A stretch of 64,000 nt of DNA, taken from Flavobacterium enshiense. Lineage in GTDB: Bacteria > Bacteroidota > Bacteroidia > Flavobacteriales > Flavobacteriaceae. Position 1 is the first letter of the stretch. Each line of letters begins with the position of its first letter. The stretch spans positions 1,860,001 through 1,924,000 of the forward strand of contig NZ_CP090376.1 of NCBI RefSeq assembly GCF_022836875.1, in the 5' to 3' direction. The notes under the pieces are model-generated. The model ran no database searches. It saw nothing but the letters and a program-made list of their open reading frames with translations, and was not told the DNA's origin. Below are positions 25,472 through 34,324 of the stretch, in pieces. The translations under genes and the position numbers were made by a program.

Positions 25472-26119
25472 TTTATTGTTTTCTAACCAATTTTTAAAGT
25501 CATAAAAATTCTGAGGAGCCACGCCATGACCAACAGGATATTCTTTATATACGACATCCATTCCCAGGCTTTTTAAATATTCTGGTGCTTTTCTGGCCCA
25601 GTCTACAGGGATTACTTGATCGGCTGTTCCGTGTGAAATGAAGAATTTCAGCTTTCCGATATTGTTGTTTAGATAGTTTTCCTGAAGGATATCAAAATTT
25701 AGATAGCCGCTCAAGCCTACCACTCGTTGTACTTTTTCTGGATAGGAAAGCGCTACCGAATAACTTAAAATGGTACCCTGACTGAATCCAATCAAAGTTA
25801 CATTTTCCGCATCTATAGGGTAGTTAGCTACTAATTCGTCTATGAATCCGGCAATTAAGTCACGGGAAGCTCTGGCTTCATCATTGTCGGAAAATTTGTT
25901 TTCATCCGCATCAAAATGAATCGCATACCATGCATTCCCATAAGGCGGAAGTGGGTAGGGCGCCCTTGCCGAAATCACAAAGTACTCTTCCGGTAATTCC
26001 TGCGCGAAGGAGAACAGATCTTCTTCATTACTTCCATAACCATGTAGTAATAACAGTAAAGGATTTTTTTCTTTTTTAACTTTTGGTTCTCTAACGAGAT
26101 GATATAATGATAAATTCAT
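25469..26119 (-). CDS. Alpha/beta-hydrolase, phospholipase/carboxylesterase family
   Basis: The 216-residue cytosolic hydrolase has the family oxyanion loop LLLLHGYGSNEEDL, the nucleophile elbow GFSQGTI (Ser about 112), the acid in SHGTADQVIPV and the catalytic His in YPVGHGVAPQ, in the order and spacing of small carboxylesterases/acyl-protein thioesterases (PF02230 type). Substrate unknown. Last gene of a minus-strand operon: 1 bp after the Tic20-like gene and close behind the dihydroorotase-like and BatA/VWA genes. Confidence 0.87.
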   Translation of the reverse strand: MNLSLYHLVREPKVKKEKNPLLLLLHGYGSNEEDLFSFAQELPEEYFVISARAPYPLPPYGNAWYAIHFDADENKFSDNDEARASRDLIAGFIDELVANYPIDAENVTLIGFSQGTILSYSVALSYPEKVQRVVGLSGYLNFDILQENYLNNNIGKLKFFISHGTADQVIPVDWARKAPEYLKSLGMDVVYKEYPVGHGVAPQNFYDFKNWLENNK

Positions 26120-26120
26120 G

Positions 26121-26450
26121 TTATGCTAAATTTTTAAACCATTTCTGGAAATACTCGCCTAATAACGGGATGACTTTCATTTCCCCCTGAATTGCTCCTA
26201 CTAAGCCGTAAATCCAAAGTACGGAAAAGAAAATATAAAATGCTCCGGAAACCATCCAACTGTCAAAATTGCCTACAAAATAACCCAATACGTAGAAGGT
26301 GATATTAATTCCGAAAGCTTGACGGATATGAAAACCGGCAAACGGATTTTTGGGTTCCATATTCATGAAAATAGCAATAATGCTTCCCAAAATAGTGATG
26401 TAACTTATTATAGCGGTAGTTTTTCCTTCTTTTACAGAATTGTTTTCCAT
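26121..26450 (-). CDS. DUF4870/Tic20-like small membrane protein
   Basis: A 109-residue protein with about three membrane spans (TAIISYITILGSIIAIFM, FGINITFYVLGYFVG, AFYIFFSVLWIYGLVGAI). The HIRQAFGINI segment before the second span is typical of the Tic20-like DUF4870 family. Small members of this family have no established role in bacteria. It is in the operon between the dihydroorotase-like gene (5 bp upstream) and the esterase (1 bp downstream). Confidence 0.75.
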   Translation of the reverse strand: MENNSVKEGKTTAIISYITILGSIIAIFMNMEPKNPFAGFHIRQAFGINITFYVLGYFVGNFDSWMVSGAFYIFFSVLWIYGLVGAIQGEMKVIPLLGEYFQKWFKNLA

Positions 26451-26455
26451 GGCGA

Positions 26456-27709
26456 CTAGTTTAAAATTAATTGGCTGTTATTGTAGATTCCGAATGCTTT
26501 TCCTTTCATAGATTGTCCTAAAAATGCCGAGTTTTTTGATTTTGAAAGGATATTTTCTTTACCGAATTCCCAATTTCCGTTTGGAGTGAATAATGAAAGT
26601 GAGGCTTTGTTTCCTTCTTTTACTGCGATTTTTTCAATTCCGAAAACGTTTTTCCCGCTGGTTAATTTATCAATAATGATTTCCAAAGGTAACACGGTTT
26701 GCAGCGCTCCGAAAGCACTTTCCAATCCGATGGTTCCGTTTTTGGCATTGTCAAATTCCATTTTTTTGTGCTCGATATCCAACGGATTATGGTCAGAAGT
26801 AATCATATCAACTGTGCCGTCTAAAACACCTTCAATTAATGCTTTTCTGTGGTTTTCATCACGTAGAGGCGGTGTAACTTTATATCTTGTGTCAAATCCG
26901 GTTAAAACTTCATCAGTCAAGACTAAATTATGAACCGCAACGCTGCAGGAAACATTCAATCCTTTAGCTTTTGCAGCCTTAATCATTGCTACTGATTGAG
27001 CTGATGATATAGTTGGAATATGCATTTTTCCGCCCGTATATTCCAATAAAAACAAGTTTCTGGCAATTTCAAGTTCTTCTGCCAAAGCCGGAATTCCTTT
27101 TAGTCCTAAGCGTGTGCTTACCAAACCTTCATGAACCACTCCGTTTCCTCTGGTGGTTTTATCCTGACAGTAAGCCAGTACCAATCCATCGAAATCCTGA
27201 ACATACTGTAAGCCAATCTTCAATATATTAGCATTATCAGAATTCTTGTTATAGTCTCCAAAAGCAACGGCTCCTGCATTTTTCATATCAAACATTTCAG
27301 CCAAATCGGTGCCTTCGCTGTTTTTGGTAAAAGCTCCGATAGGGTGTAATTTTGTGGCGAATCCGTTCGCTTTATTGAGTACGAAACTCACCTGCGATTG
27401 ATTGTCGATCACAGGAAAAGAATTAGGCTGTAAAGCGATATTGGTAAAACCGCTTTTTGCTGCTGTTGAAAGTCCGTTCGCAATAGTTTCTCGGTCTTCA
27501 AATCCAGGTTCGCCAAAGGAAACCGATGCATCAAACCAACCTTGAGAAACGTGAAGGTCATCTAATTCAATTTCTTCAAGGTTATCTTCGTTGGAAAGGT
27601 TTTGACCTATTTTTACTATGATTCCGTCGATAATTTTGATGTCGGCTTTCTGATTGTGAAAAGCACTTTCTTTATCGATAATGGTTGTGTTTTTTAAAAT
27701 TACGTTCAT
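26456..27709 (-). CDS. Dihydroorotase-like amidohydrolase, probably catalytically inactive
   Basis: The 417-residue protein aligns along its length with class I dihydroorotase of pyrimidine synthesis, but most metal ligands are gone: the HxH of the DVHVHLREPG motif reads DASVSFGEPG (both His to Ser, substrate Arg to Gly), and the His of AHCEE is replaced in AYCQD. The later His (MHIPTISS) and Asp (TSDHNP) remain. This is the pattern of PyrX/pseudo-DHOases, which lack activity and instead scaffold aspartate transcarbamoylase. ATG 27709 is chosen because it makes an ATGA overlap with the BatA/VWA gene and suits the family; the upstream start at 27778 does not. Confidence 0.85.
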   Translation of the reverse strand: MNVILKNTTIIDKESAFHNQKADIKIIDGIIVKIGQNLSNEDNLEEIELDDLHVSQGWFDASVSFGEPGFEDRETIANGLSTAAKSGFTNIALQPNSFPVIDNQSQVSFVLNKANGFATKLHPIGAFTKNSEGTDLAEMFDMKNAGAVAFGDYNKNSDNANILKIGLQYVQDFDGLVLAYCQDKTTRGNGVVHEGLVSTRLGLKGIPALAEELEIARNLFLLEYTGGKMHIPTISSAQSVAMIKAAKAKGLNVSCSVAVHNLVLTDEVLTGFDTRYKVTPPLRDENHRKALIEGVLDGTVDMITSDHNPLDIEHKKMEFDNAKNGTIGLESAFGALQTVLPLEIIIDKLTSGKNVFGIEKIAVKEGNKASLSLFTPNGNWEFGKENILSKSKNSAFLGQSMKGKAFGIYNNSQLILN

Positions 27710-29634
27710 TTTACGAATTTTTGTATCAGTAGTTCGAGTACTAAAAATAGTAGTGTTGCCAGTATAAAATAGTTCCATACTTCGTTGCCGGTTCGGGCCG
27801 AATGGATGTCGTTAAAAACGGCTTCCACAGAAGTAACGGAAGTAAAATTATCAAATATATTGTCGTTTGTCAAACTCAGGTTGCTTTCGGTTCTGGGATG
27901 GTTGAAACTGATTTTTTTCATCACATCTTTGCCCTTCATCACAGAGAAATTACCCGATTGCTCCGGATAATCACCAAAAGTCAATTTGATTTTGTTGTTT
28001 AGGATTTGCTGCATCGGGATGAAATCGGAGTTGTCATTTGCAATGGTAACAACTTCGTCTTTAGATAATAATGCGTCTAGAACTAAATTTTGGTTTTCAC
28101 CAATGGTAAATGCTGAAATACCTGTTTTCTGGTCGTTTTGTCCCATATTAAAGAAAGTAGGAACGATCAATGGCGAATTCCGGAAATTACTGTTTGTTTT
28201 GTTTATCGGAGCCGAGAAAACGTATAAGTTTCCTATTTTATTGGTTGCCGAACCCAGGAAAAATGATTGGTCAGCATAACTTAAAACGGGAGAAGCTTTG
28301 CTGTTTACGCTAAATGCTGCGTTTACTTTCGGATACTGAAAATTATCAGTTCTTTTTTCGAATACGGTTTGGTATAACGGATGAGTGAATGCAATTTTCG
28401 TAATCTGTTTTTCCTGATTTTGAAGAGAGCCGAATTGAATACCACTGAAATTACCTAAAAAAGCGTTCAGGTTTTGAGTTGTACTTTCTGCGGACGGAAT
28501 CAAAACCACGTTACCGCCTTTTTCATAAAAAGCTTTTAGCGTAGTGGTTAATGCCTGCGGAATGTCTTTGATTTCATTCAAGATAATAATATCTTGTTTT
28601 TCAATTGCGTTGTAATCCAGTCCGTTGAGTTCTGTTGTTATGAGATTGAATTCATCAGGAGTATAAATTCGGGAAAGGAAATTGTTTTTCTGGCTTTCGC
28701 CGATGACAATAACGTTTGATTTTTCAGGCTTAGATATGCTGAAATAGTAGGAATTGTCGTAATTCAGGCTATTGTCCTCAATGGCTACATATCCATGGAA
28801 GTCCTTTTTGGGTAAATTAAATTGAACTGATTTCTTATTGTCTTCCAGTTTTACCACTGTTTTGGCCACCAGGTTTTTTCCGTTGTAAACCGACATCGGA
28901 ATATCCTTTTCCAGTTCGCCAAATCCTTTTACGTCAACCTTTATTTCATAAAACGTTTCCGATTGGCCTGATATGGAAACCCCGTCAATACTCGCATTGT
29001 TTTTGTGTTCTGCAGATGGAATCCAATAATAAACCGGTGAGTTCTCACTAAGTTTTTCAAGATTCTTTGATTGCACGTTAACGGCATCGGTAATGACGAA
29101 AATATCCTTAGGCACATTGTGCTTTTTGGTTTCGATTTTGGTCAACAGGAAATCCAGTTGAAAAGGAGTAGAGCTGTATTGAAGGTTTTGCAGGTCTTTC
29201 TGGATTGATTTGATATCGGTATCCCAAAAAGTTTCGGTGTTGGTTACCAATGAAAAACGTTGGTCGCCGGGGGTGTCTTCCAATAACTCCTGAATAGAAC
29301 GTTTTAATAATTCGCCACGGCTTCCTTTGGCCTGCATGGAAAAGGAGTTGTCCAGGATGATAATCATTTCGTTCCCGGAATGCTGACTGTCTTTTGCTTT
29401 AAAAAACGGTTGGGCGAAAGCAATAATCAAACATGCCAGCAGGAGCAAACGGGTTGCCAATAAAAGCCATTTTTTGATTTTCGAACTTTTTCGCGTTTGA
29501 ATGCTAAGTTCTTTCAGGAAGCGAACATTGGTAAAATATTCGGTTTTAAAGCGTCGTAATTGAAACAAATGCACCAAAATTGGTATTACCAATAAAAAAA
29601 GGAAATACAGAATTTCGGGATGTTTGAATTGCAT
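27706..29634 (-). CDS. BatA/VWA-domain inner-membrane protein
   Basis: The 642-residue protein has the BatA N-terminal region (MQFKHPEILYFLFLLVIPIL, then LFQLRRFKTEYFTNVRFL and a second span at about 55-77), a von Willebrand A domain with metal-site motif IILDNSFSMQAKG (DxSxS variant, about residue 93), a long beta-rich periplasmic region and a last span (NYFILATLLFLVLELLI). The Bat group is linked to aerotolerance and envelope integrity in Bacteroidetes, but no BatB-E or MoxR genes lie here. It overlaps the dihydroorotase-like gene by ATGA, so translation is coupled. Confidence 0.88.
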   Translation of the reverse strand: MQFKHPEILYFLFLLVIPILVHLFQLRRFKTEYFTNVRFLKELSIQTRKSSKIKKWLLLATRLLLLACLIIAFAQPFFKAKDSQHSGNEMIIILDNSFSMQAKGSRGELLKRSIQELLEDTPGDQRFSLVTNTETFWDTDIKSIQKDLQNLQYSSTPFQLDFLLTKIETKKHNVPKDIFVITDAVNVQSKNLEKLSENSPVYYWIPSAEHKNNASIDGVSISGQSETFYEIKVDVKGFGELEKDIPMSVYNGKNLVAKTVVKLEDNKKSVQFNLPKKDFHGYVAIEDNSLNYDNSYYFSISKPEKSNVIVIGESQKNNFLSRIYTPDEFNLITTELNGLDYNAIEKQDIIILNEIKDIPQALTTTLKAFYEKGGNVVLIPSAESTTQNLNAFLGNFSGIQFGSLQNQEKQITKIAFTHPLYQTVFEKRTDNFQYPKVNAAFSVNSKASPVLSYADQSFFLGSATNKIGNLYVFSAPINKTNSNFRNSPLIVPTFFNMGQNDQKTGISAFTIGENQNLVLDALLSKDEVVTIANDNSDFIPMQQILNNKIKLTFGDYPEQSGNFSVMKGKDVMKKISFNHPRTESNLSLTNDNIFDNFTSVTSVEAVFNDIHSARTGNEVWNYFILATLLFLVLELLIQKFVK

Positions 29635-29680
29635 TTATTTTTAAAGATTTTTCAAAGATAACTATTTTTTAGTAATCACT

Positions 29681-29720
29681 CGCAGTCATATTTAAGTTTT
29701 CAGTCACAGTCGCAGTCGTA
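29681..29720. repeat. CAGTCR hexamer repeat upstream of the BatA/VWA gene
   Basis: Between the helicase stop and the BatA gene start the plus strand reads CAGTCACAGTCGCAGTC (29701-29717), about three tandem CAGTCR hexamers, with CGCAGTC also at 29681-29687. Shares the AGTCGCAGT core with 981-1009. Confidence 0.5.
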
Positions 29721-29774
29721 GTTTTTAGGTTTTTACTACTTGCTATAACTGTTTACTTAGACTGAAATCTGAGA

Positions 29775-31121
29775 CTATTTCTTTTTTCTCTTCGCCGCAC
29801 GTTTTCGTTCCACAGCACGATTGGTTGGTTTTGTTTTTCTTGGTTTTACTTTTCCGGGTCCGCCAAGATTGACCTGTTTATTCTTATCCGATTTCTCATG
29901 AAATGCAGCGCCACCTTCCAGTTTTACTTTTTTCATCAGGAATTTGACTTTCTTCTTGTCTTTTTCAAATTCCAATCGTTTTTCTTCGATTTTTACCTCT
30001 TCCGGAATCGGTAGGATTTGCAGTTCTTTTTCCATCAAAAGTTCGGCTTCCACCTGGAATTCTTCCTCTGTCGGCGCAATCATACTTATCGCGATACCTT
30101 CTTTATCGGCACGACCGGTACGTCCAATACGGTGTATGTATTGCTCGGGGACTTCCGAAAACTGCATGTTGATTACATGTGTAATATCTGAAATATCCAA
30201 ACCACGCGCCATGATATCGGTAGTTACGATTCCACGAATTTCACCCGCCTGAAAGCTGGCCATCGTGTTCAAACGGTAATTTTGAGATTTATTGGAATGG
30301 ATTACTCCAAACTGTCCAGGAAAATCTTCTTCGAGATGCTCCATTAAAATATCGGCAACTCTTTTGTTATTGATGAAAAGAAGGATGCGTTCCAAGGATT
30401 CGTCCTGCGTTAACAAATGTTTCAGCAAGTTGATTTTCGTAAGGAAATTGGGAACGTTATAAGCGAATTGCTGGATTTTCTCCAATGGTGTTCCCGATTG
30501 TGCCAGGGATACTTCTTCAGGAAAATCAAAAAACTCTTCCAAAATCTCATCAACTTCATCGGTCATGGTTGCCGAAAAAAGAATGTTTTGGCGTTTTGGA
30601 CGCATCATTGCAAGGATGGAAGTAATCTGGAAACGGAAACCTAAATTCAGGATTTCATCGAACTCGTCAATTACCAATTTCTGCATTTCATCGAAACGAA
30701 CCACATTGTCAAGGGCCAAGTCCATCATACGTCCTGGTGTTCCCACTAAAATGTCAACTCCTTGATATACTGATGTTTTTTGTGTATTGATGTTTACACC
30801 CCCATAAACTCCCAATACACGAACCGACATGTATTTGGTTAGTTTTTCCACTTCTTCCGCAACCTGAACTACCAGTTCACGTGTGGGAACGATAATAACA
30901 ACTTTAGGCGTATGCGTCGGAGTAAATTTCCATTGTTTTAGAATGGGAAGTAAATAAGCATACGTTTTACCGGTACCGGTTTGCGCAATTCCCATTACAT
31001 CCCTTCCCGACATAATTACCGGAAAAGATTTTACCTGAATAGGCGTAGGCGTAGTTATGCCTAAGTCGTCTATTGCTTTTTGTAGGGATTTTGGAAGATT
31101 GAATTGCTCGAAAGTACTCAT
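29775..31121 (-). CDS. DEAD-box-family RNA helicase with DEFD motif II
   Basis: The 448-residue protein has the RhlE-type helicase core: Q motif TTPTPIQ, Walker A AQTGTGKT (about 47), motif III SATMTD, motif VI HRIGRTGRADKEG, and a basic C terminus (RKTKPTNRAVERKRAAKRKK) for RNA contact. Motif II reads DEFD (KLVIDEFDEILNLGF) rather than DEAD; the first three catalytic positions are D-E-x, so ATPase activity is likely kept. Distinct from the longer helicase at 1945-3843, which has a DbpA domain and RGG tail. Single gene with its own promoter at 31139-31171. Confidence 0.92.
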   Translation of the reverse strand: MSTFEQFNLPKSLQKAIDDLGITTPTPIQVKSFPVIMSGRDVMGIAQTGTGKTYAYLLPILKQWKFTPTHTPKVVIIVPTRELVVQVAEEVEKLTKYMSVRVLGVYGGVNINTQKTSVYQGVDILVGTPGRMMDLALDNVVRFDEMQKLVIDEFDEILNLGFRFQITSILAMMRPKRQNILFSATMTDEVDEILEEFFDFPEEVSLAQSGTPLEKIQQFAYNVPNFLTKINLLKHLLTQDESLERILLFINNKRVADILMEHLEEDFPGQFGVIHSNKSQNYRLNTMASFQAGEIRGIVTTDIMARGLDISDITHVINMQFSEVPEQYIHRIGRTGRADKEGIAISMIAPTEEEFQVEAELLMEKELQILPIPEEVKIEEKRLEFEKDKKKVKFLMKKVKLEGGAAFHEKSDKNKQVNLGGPGKVKPRKTKPTNRAVERKRAAKRKKK

Positions 31122-31138
31122 AAAACGTATATTTTGTG

Positions 31139-31171
31139 CAAAGATACGATTTCTGAGTCAGTTATTGCCAA
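31139..31171 (-). promoter_or_regulatory. Promoter of the second DEAD-box helicase gene
   Basis: Minus strand -7 TATCTTTG (31146-31139) with a -33 TTG (31171-31169), spacer 22 bp. Start near 31132, 11-nt leader to ATG 31121. Confidence 0.6.
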
Positions 31172-31237
31172 TTGGTTGTTAATGTCGTGAATTGGGCATT
31201 ATTCAGGGTAAGAAAAGATAAGATTATTTTATGGTTC

Positions 31238-32002
31238 TTAAAAACCTTCAAAAACGCCTAATCCAAATAAAGCGAAATCATATTTTACAGGATCTATAGG
31301 GTCGAGCTGCCTCAGATTTGTGTCTAGCTCTAAAAGTGCCTTGGCATCATTTTGTTTTCGTGTAAGCAATTCCAGTTTTCGGGCAACATTTCCCGAATGC
31401 ACATCCAAAGGACATGAAAGTTTGGAAGGAGCGATGCTTTTCCAGATCCCGAAGTCGACACCCTTGTTGTCTTTCCGGCACATCCAGCGCAGATACATGT
31501 TGATTCTTTTGGCGGCAGAACCACTCAGAGGATTCGGTAAATGTTTTTCGGTTCGGGTTAAGTGATTGATTTCGAAGAATGTTTTTTTGAACTCGGATAT
31601 GCTTTTCTGCATAGAGTTTTCTTCCTGATGCAAGGCAAAAGCGGTTTCCAGTCCGCCGTGATTTTTGTAAATGTTTTGCAGACTTTTGATGAATCCGATA
31701 AAATCTTGTCCATTGAATGTTCGATGTACAAAATTTTCAAGACGCTCCAAGTCTTTTTCGGTATGGCTCATCACGAAATCAAAAGGCGAATTTCCCATCA
31801 GATCCATTTTCTTTTGGGCATTTCTGATAATCATCTTACGGTTGCCCCAGGCAATGACCGAAGCCAGAAAACCGGCAATTTCAATATCTTCTTTCAAAGT
31901 ATAGGAATGCGGAATCTGTATCGGATCACTTTCGATAAAATTCGGATTATTGTACAGTTCGACTTTCTCGTCGAGGAAAGATTTTAATTCAGAGTGATCC
32001 AA
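31238..32002 (-). CDS. TIGR02757-family protein (DUF2400)
   Basis: A protein of about 254 residues matching the TIGR02757 family: SFLDEKVELYNNPNFIESDP, FLASVIAWGNRKMIIRNAQK, LMGNSPFDFVMSHTE, NMYLRWMCRKDN and LSCPLDVHSGNVARKL. The last block resembles the helix-hairpin-helix and Asp region of HhH-GPD DNA glycosylases, but no activity is established. No in-frame ATG exists near the N terminus; TTG at 32002 starts the family-conserved segment and TTG at 32026 is an alternative. It lies 77 bp downstream of lolD on the same strand and may share its transcript. Confidence 0.8.
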   Translation of the reverse strand: MDHSELKSFLDEKVELYNNPNFIESDPIQIPHSYTLKEDIEIAGFLASVIAWGNRKMIIRNAQKKMDLMGNSPFDFVMSHTEKDLERLENFVHRTFNGQDFIGFIKSLQNIYKNHGGLETAFALHQEENSMQKSISEFKKTFFEINHLTRTEKHLPNPLSGSAAKRINMYLRWMCRKDNKGVDFGIWKSIAPSKLSCPLDVHSGNVARKLELLTRKQNDAKALLELDTNLRQLDPIDPVKYDFALFGLGVFEGF

Positions 32003-32079
32003 AGTTTGATAGAATAAAAGAGGCAATAGACAATAAGTTTATAGAGAAGATTGGAGAAAATCCATCCCAAAACTCATAA

Positions 32080-32763
32080 CTAATGTAAAGGTCGGATTAC
32101 TTCATTTCGGATATTACCATCGACCATTATCAGTTTTCTGTCGGCCATATTTGCCAATTCCTCGTTATGCGTCACAATTACGAAAGTTTGCCCGAATTCG
32201 TCTCTAAGTTTGAAAAACAACTGATGCAGATTTTCGGCTGAATGTGTATCTAAATTTCCTGAAGGTTCGTCGGCAAAAATAACTGCCGGTTTGTTAATTA
32301 AAGCTCTGGCAACAGCAACACGTTGTTGTTCCCCGCCTGAAAGTTCGCCCGGTTTATGGTCGTATCGGTGTGATAAGCCTAAATAATCCAATAAACGTTT
32401 TGCTTCCTCTTCGATTTCTTTTTTGTCTTTTCCTGCGATGAAAGCTGGAATACAAACGTTCTCAAGTGCCGTAAATTCAGGTAAAAGTTGATGAAACTGG
32501 AAAATGAATCCCAATTGTAAATTTCGGAATTTGGAGATGGCCCTATCGCTCATCTTCAGAAGATTTTCACCGTTGATGAACAATTCGGTTTCTTTCTCTG
32601 CAGTCGGCTTGTCGAGTGTACCCATAATTTGTAGCAAGGTAGTTTTTCCAGCCCCTGAAGCTCCAACGATTGATACGACTTCTCCTTTTTTGATATGAAG
32701 ATTTACCCCTTTAAGGACATGCAGTTTGTCGAAATATTTATGGATGTTTTTTACCTTGATCAT
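32080..32763 (-). CDS. lolD: ABC transporter ATP-binding protein, LolD-like
   Basis: The 227-residue ATPase has Walker A GASGAGKT, the signature [15 protein letters not shown], Walker [13 protein letters not shown] and the switch His in VIVTHNEEL. The EPSGNLD text, [16 protein letters not shown] and the size fit the MacB/LolD subgroup, which in the Lol system powers release of lipoproteins from the inner membrane. No permease (LolC/E) is adjacent, as is common in Bacteroidetes, so LolD is inferred by sequence only. Start at 32763 ([11 protein letters not shown]) agrees with the family; the upstream extension to 32814 is dropped. Divergent from the msrA gene. Confidence 0.83.
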   Translation of the reverse strand: MIKVKNIHKYFDKLHVLKGVNLHIKKGEVVSIVGASGAGKTTLLQIMGTLDKPTAEKETELFINGENLLKMSDRAISKFRNLQLGFIFQFHQLLPEFTALENVCIPAFIAGKDKKEIEEEAKRLLDYLGLSHRYDHKPGELSGGEQQRVAVARALINKPAVIFADEPSGNLDTHSAENLHQLFFKLRDEFGQTFVIVTHNEELANMADRKLIMVDGNIRNEVIRPLH

Positions 32764-32862
32764 CATTCTCAATTTGTACAAAGAAACGAAGATTTGGCAA
32801 ACTATTAAATCCAACCGTCCATAAAATTCGTAAGTGTGTTTATAAAGTTTAGTTAAAGAGAC

Positions 32863-32891
32863 TTTGATGTTTAGTTATATAGGTATATTTG
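32863..32891 (+). promoter_or_regulatory. Promoter of the lipoprotein msrA gene
   Basis: -33 TTTG (32863-32866), 17-bp spacer, -7 TATATTTG (32884-32891). Start near 32898, 12 nt before ATG 32910; excludes the in-frame TTG at 32889. Confidence 0.65.
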
Positions 32892-32909
32892 ATAAACAAA
32901 ATTGAGACT

Positions 32910-33557
32910 ATGAAAAGTTTATTTTTTAGTTGTTTTGCGCTTGTTTTTATGTCTTGCGAAGGTAAAGACAAAGACAAGGTTGGTAGTGTCAGTAAAGAAA
33001 AAGAAATTGTGGTTATGGATAATCAAAAGCATGAAAAAGCAACATTTGCAGGCGGATGTTTCTGGTGTACGGAAGCACTTTTTTTGGAATTAAAAGGAGT
33101 GGAGAAAGTGATGCCGGGATATACTGGAGGAACGATTAAAAATCCATCTTATGAAGAAGTGTGTACAGGAACTACCGGTCATGCTGAAGCTATTCAAATT
33201 ATTTATAACCCGGATTTGATTTCTTACGAAGATTTATTGGAGGTTTTTTTCGGGACACATGATCCTACAACGTTAAACCGCCAAGGAGCTGATATTGGTA
33301 CGCAATACAGAAGTGAAGTATTTTACCATTCGGAAGCACAGCAAAAAGCGGCTGAGAATTTTATTCAGTTGTTGAACGATCAAAATTTCTATGGTAAAAA
33401 AGTGGTGACAAAAGTTTCCGCTGAAAAGGAATTTTATCCGGCGGAAGATTATCATCAGAATTATTACAACCGAAATAAAAATCAGGGATATTGTGTGGCA
33501 GTTATCAGTCCGAAATTGGACAAACTGAAAAAAAACTACAAATCGAAACTGAAATAA
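32910..33557 (+). CDS. msrA: Peptide-methionine (S)-S-oxide reductase, lipoprotein form
   Basis: The 215-residue precursor has a lipoprotein signal (MKSLFFSCFALVFMSC) before the MsrA domain. Catalytic motif AGGCFWCTEALF carries the nucleophilic Cys; TGGTIKNPSYEEVCTG and GHAEAIQIIYNP follow, with EDYHQNYYNRNKNQGYC at the end holding a likely resolving Cys. The enzyme repairs oxidised methionine in proteins. The lipobox places it in the cell envelope rather than the cytosol, suited to repairing periplasmic or outer-membrane proteins. Single gene on plus, divergent from lolD. Confidence 0.92.
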   Translation: MKSLFFSCFALVFMSCEGKDKDKVGSVSKEKEIVVMDNQKHEKATFAGGCFWCTEALFLELKGVEKVMPGYTGGTIKNPSYEEVCTGTTGHAEAIQIIYNPDLISYEDLLEVFFGTHDPTTLNRQGADIGTQYRSEVFYHSEAQQKAAENFIQLLNDQNFYGKKVVTKVSAEKEFYPAEDYHQNYYNRNKNQGYCVAVISPKLDKLKKNYKSKLK

Positions 33558-33654
33558 AGCCAAACCGATTTGTTAGGTTTATTTGAAAAGCAGTGAAAGA
33601 AGTGTGGTTTGAATTTTGGCATCGGATTTTTGCATGCATTGTAAAAACATCTAA

Positions 33655-33954
33655 ATGACAGATACAGATATAGTAAAAACAGAAAAGAGTTCGCGAAACC
33701 GAAACCTGATTTTAGGTGTTATTTTCGATTTGATTGGATATGCTTCTTATGGGGTTCCGTTTTTAGCTGAAATTACCGATGTGGTCTGGGCTCCGATAGC
33801 TGGATTTGTATTGTCGCGTATGTATAAAGGAACTGTGGGAAGAGTAGGGGGTGTTTTAGAATTCGTGGAAGAGTTAATTCCGGGAACGGATTTCATACCG
33901 ACATTTACGTTAACATGGATATATACTTATCTGATAAAGAAAGAGGAAAAGTAA
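33655..33954 (+). CDS. Small membrane protein of unknown function
   Basis: A 99-residue protein with two hydrophobic stretches (NLILGVIFDLIGYASYGV, about 19-36, and VVWAPIAGFVLSRMYKG, about 43-59), then FVEELIPGTDFIPTFTLTWI. The GTDFIPTFTLTWIY ending, with Pro between short hydrophobic turns, recurs in small Bacteroidetes membrane proteins. No family assigned. Single gene convergent with the DUF6787-like gene. Confidence 0.7.
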   Translation: MTDTDIVKTEKSSRNRNLILGVIFDLIGYASYGVPFLAEITDVVWAPIAGFVLSRMYKGTVGRVGGVLEFVEELIPGTDFIPTFTLTWIYTYLIKKEEK

Positions 33955-33958
33955 ACAG

Positions 33959-33988
33959 AAGGAGGCTTATTGGTCTCCTTTTTTATTT
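33959..33988. terminator. Terminator hairpin between convergent small membrane-protein genes
   Basis: AAGGAG / CTCCTT stem (6 bp) with 10-nt loop followed by TTTTATTTT on plus. Modest strength. Confidence 0.6.
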
Positions 33989-34296
33989 TCGAACGCGTCG
34001 GCAATAAACCCAAGTTTCATTCCGCGTAACATTTTGAAAACAAAATTTTTAAAGAAAGTATGTTGCCCAAATATTGTTCCGATAAGAACAAGCAAAACTT
34101 TATACACAGGTAAAATTATCAGGATATAAAGCGTCCAGTAAAATATCGGATGCAAATTATCTCTGGTAATACCTAACCATGTAAGAATGGGCTTCGAAAG
34201 AAAGGAAGCAGTGGTTCCGGTAATAGCAAAAACGATAAATATAATCGTCATCTGCCAATTACTTTTTATACCCCAACGTTGTTTTAAATTAGACAT
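33967..34296 (-). CDS. DUF6787-like small membrane protein
   Basis: The 109-residue protein begins MSNLKQRWGIKSNWQMTII and has two spans (TIIFIVFAITGTTASFL and FYWTLYILIILPVYKVLLVL) with LSKPILTWLGI between them, then a cytoplasmic-looking tail (FGQHTFFKNFVFKMLRG). I recall this layout from DUF6787 family proteins of flavobacteria, function unknown. Clustered on minus with the next lipoprotein gene (28 bp upstream), so likely one transcript. Confidence 0.7.
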   Translation of the reverse strand: MSNLKQRWGIKSNWQMTIIFIVFAITGTTASFLSKPILTWLGITRDNLHPIFYWTLYILIILPVYKVLLVLIGTIFGQHTFFKNFVFKMLRGMKLGFIADAFENKKGDQ

Positions 34297-34324
34297 TTTT
34301 CAAAAATATGCCCAAAAATACAAA

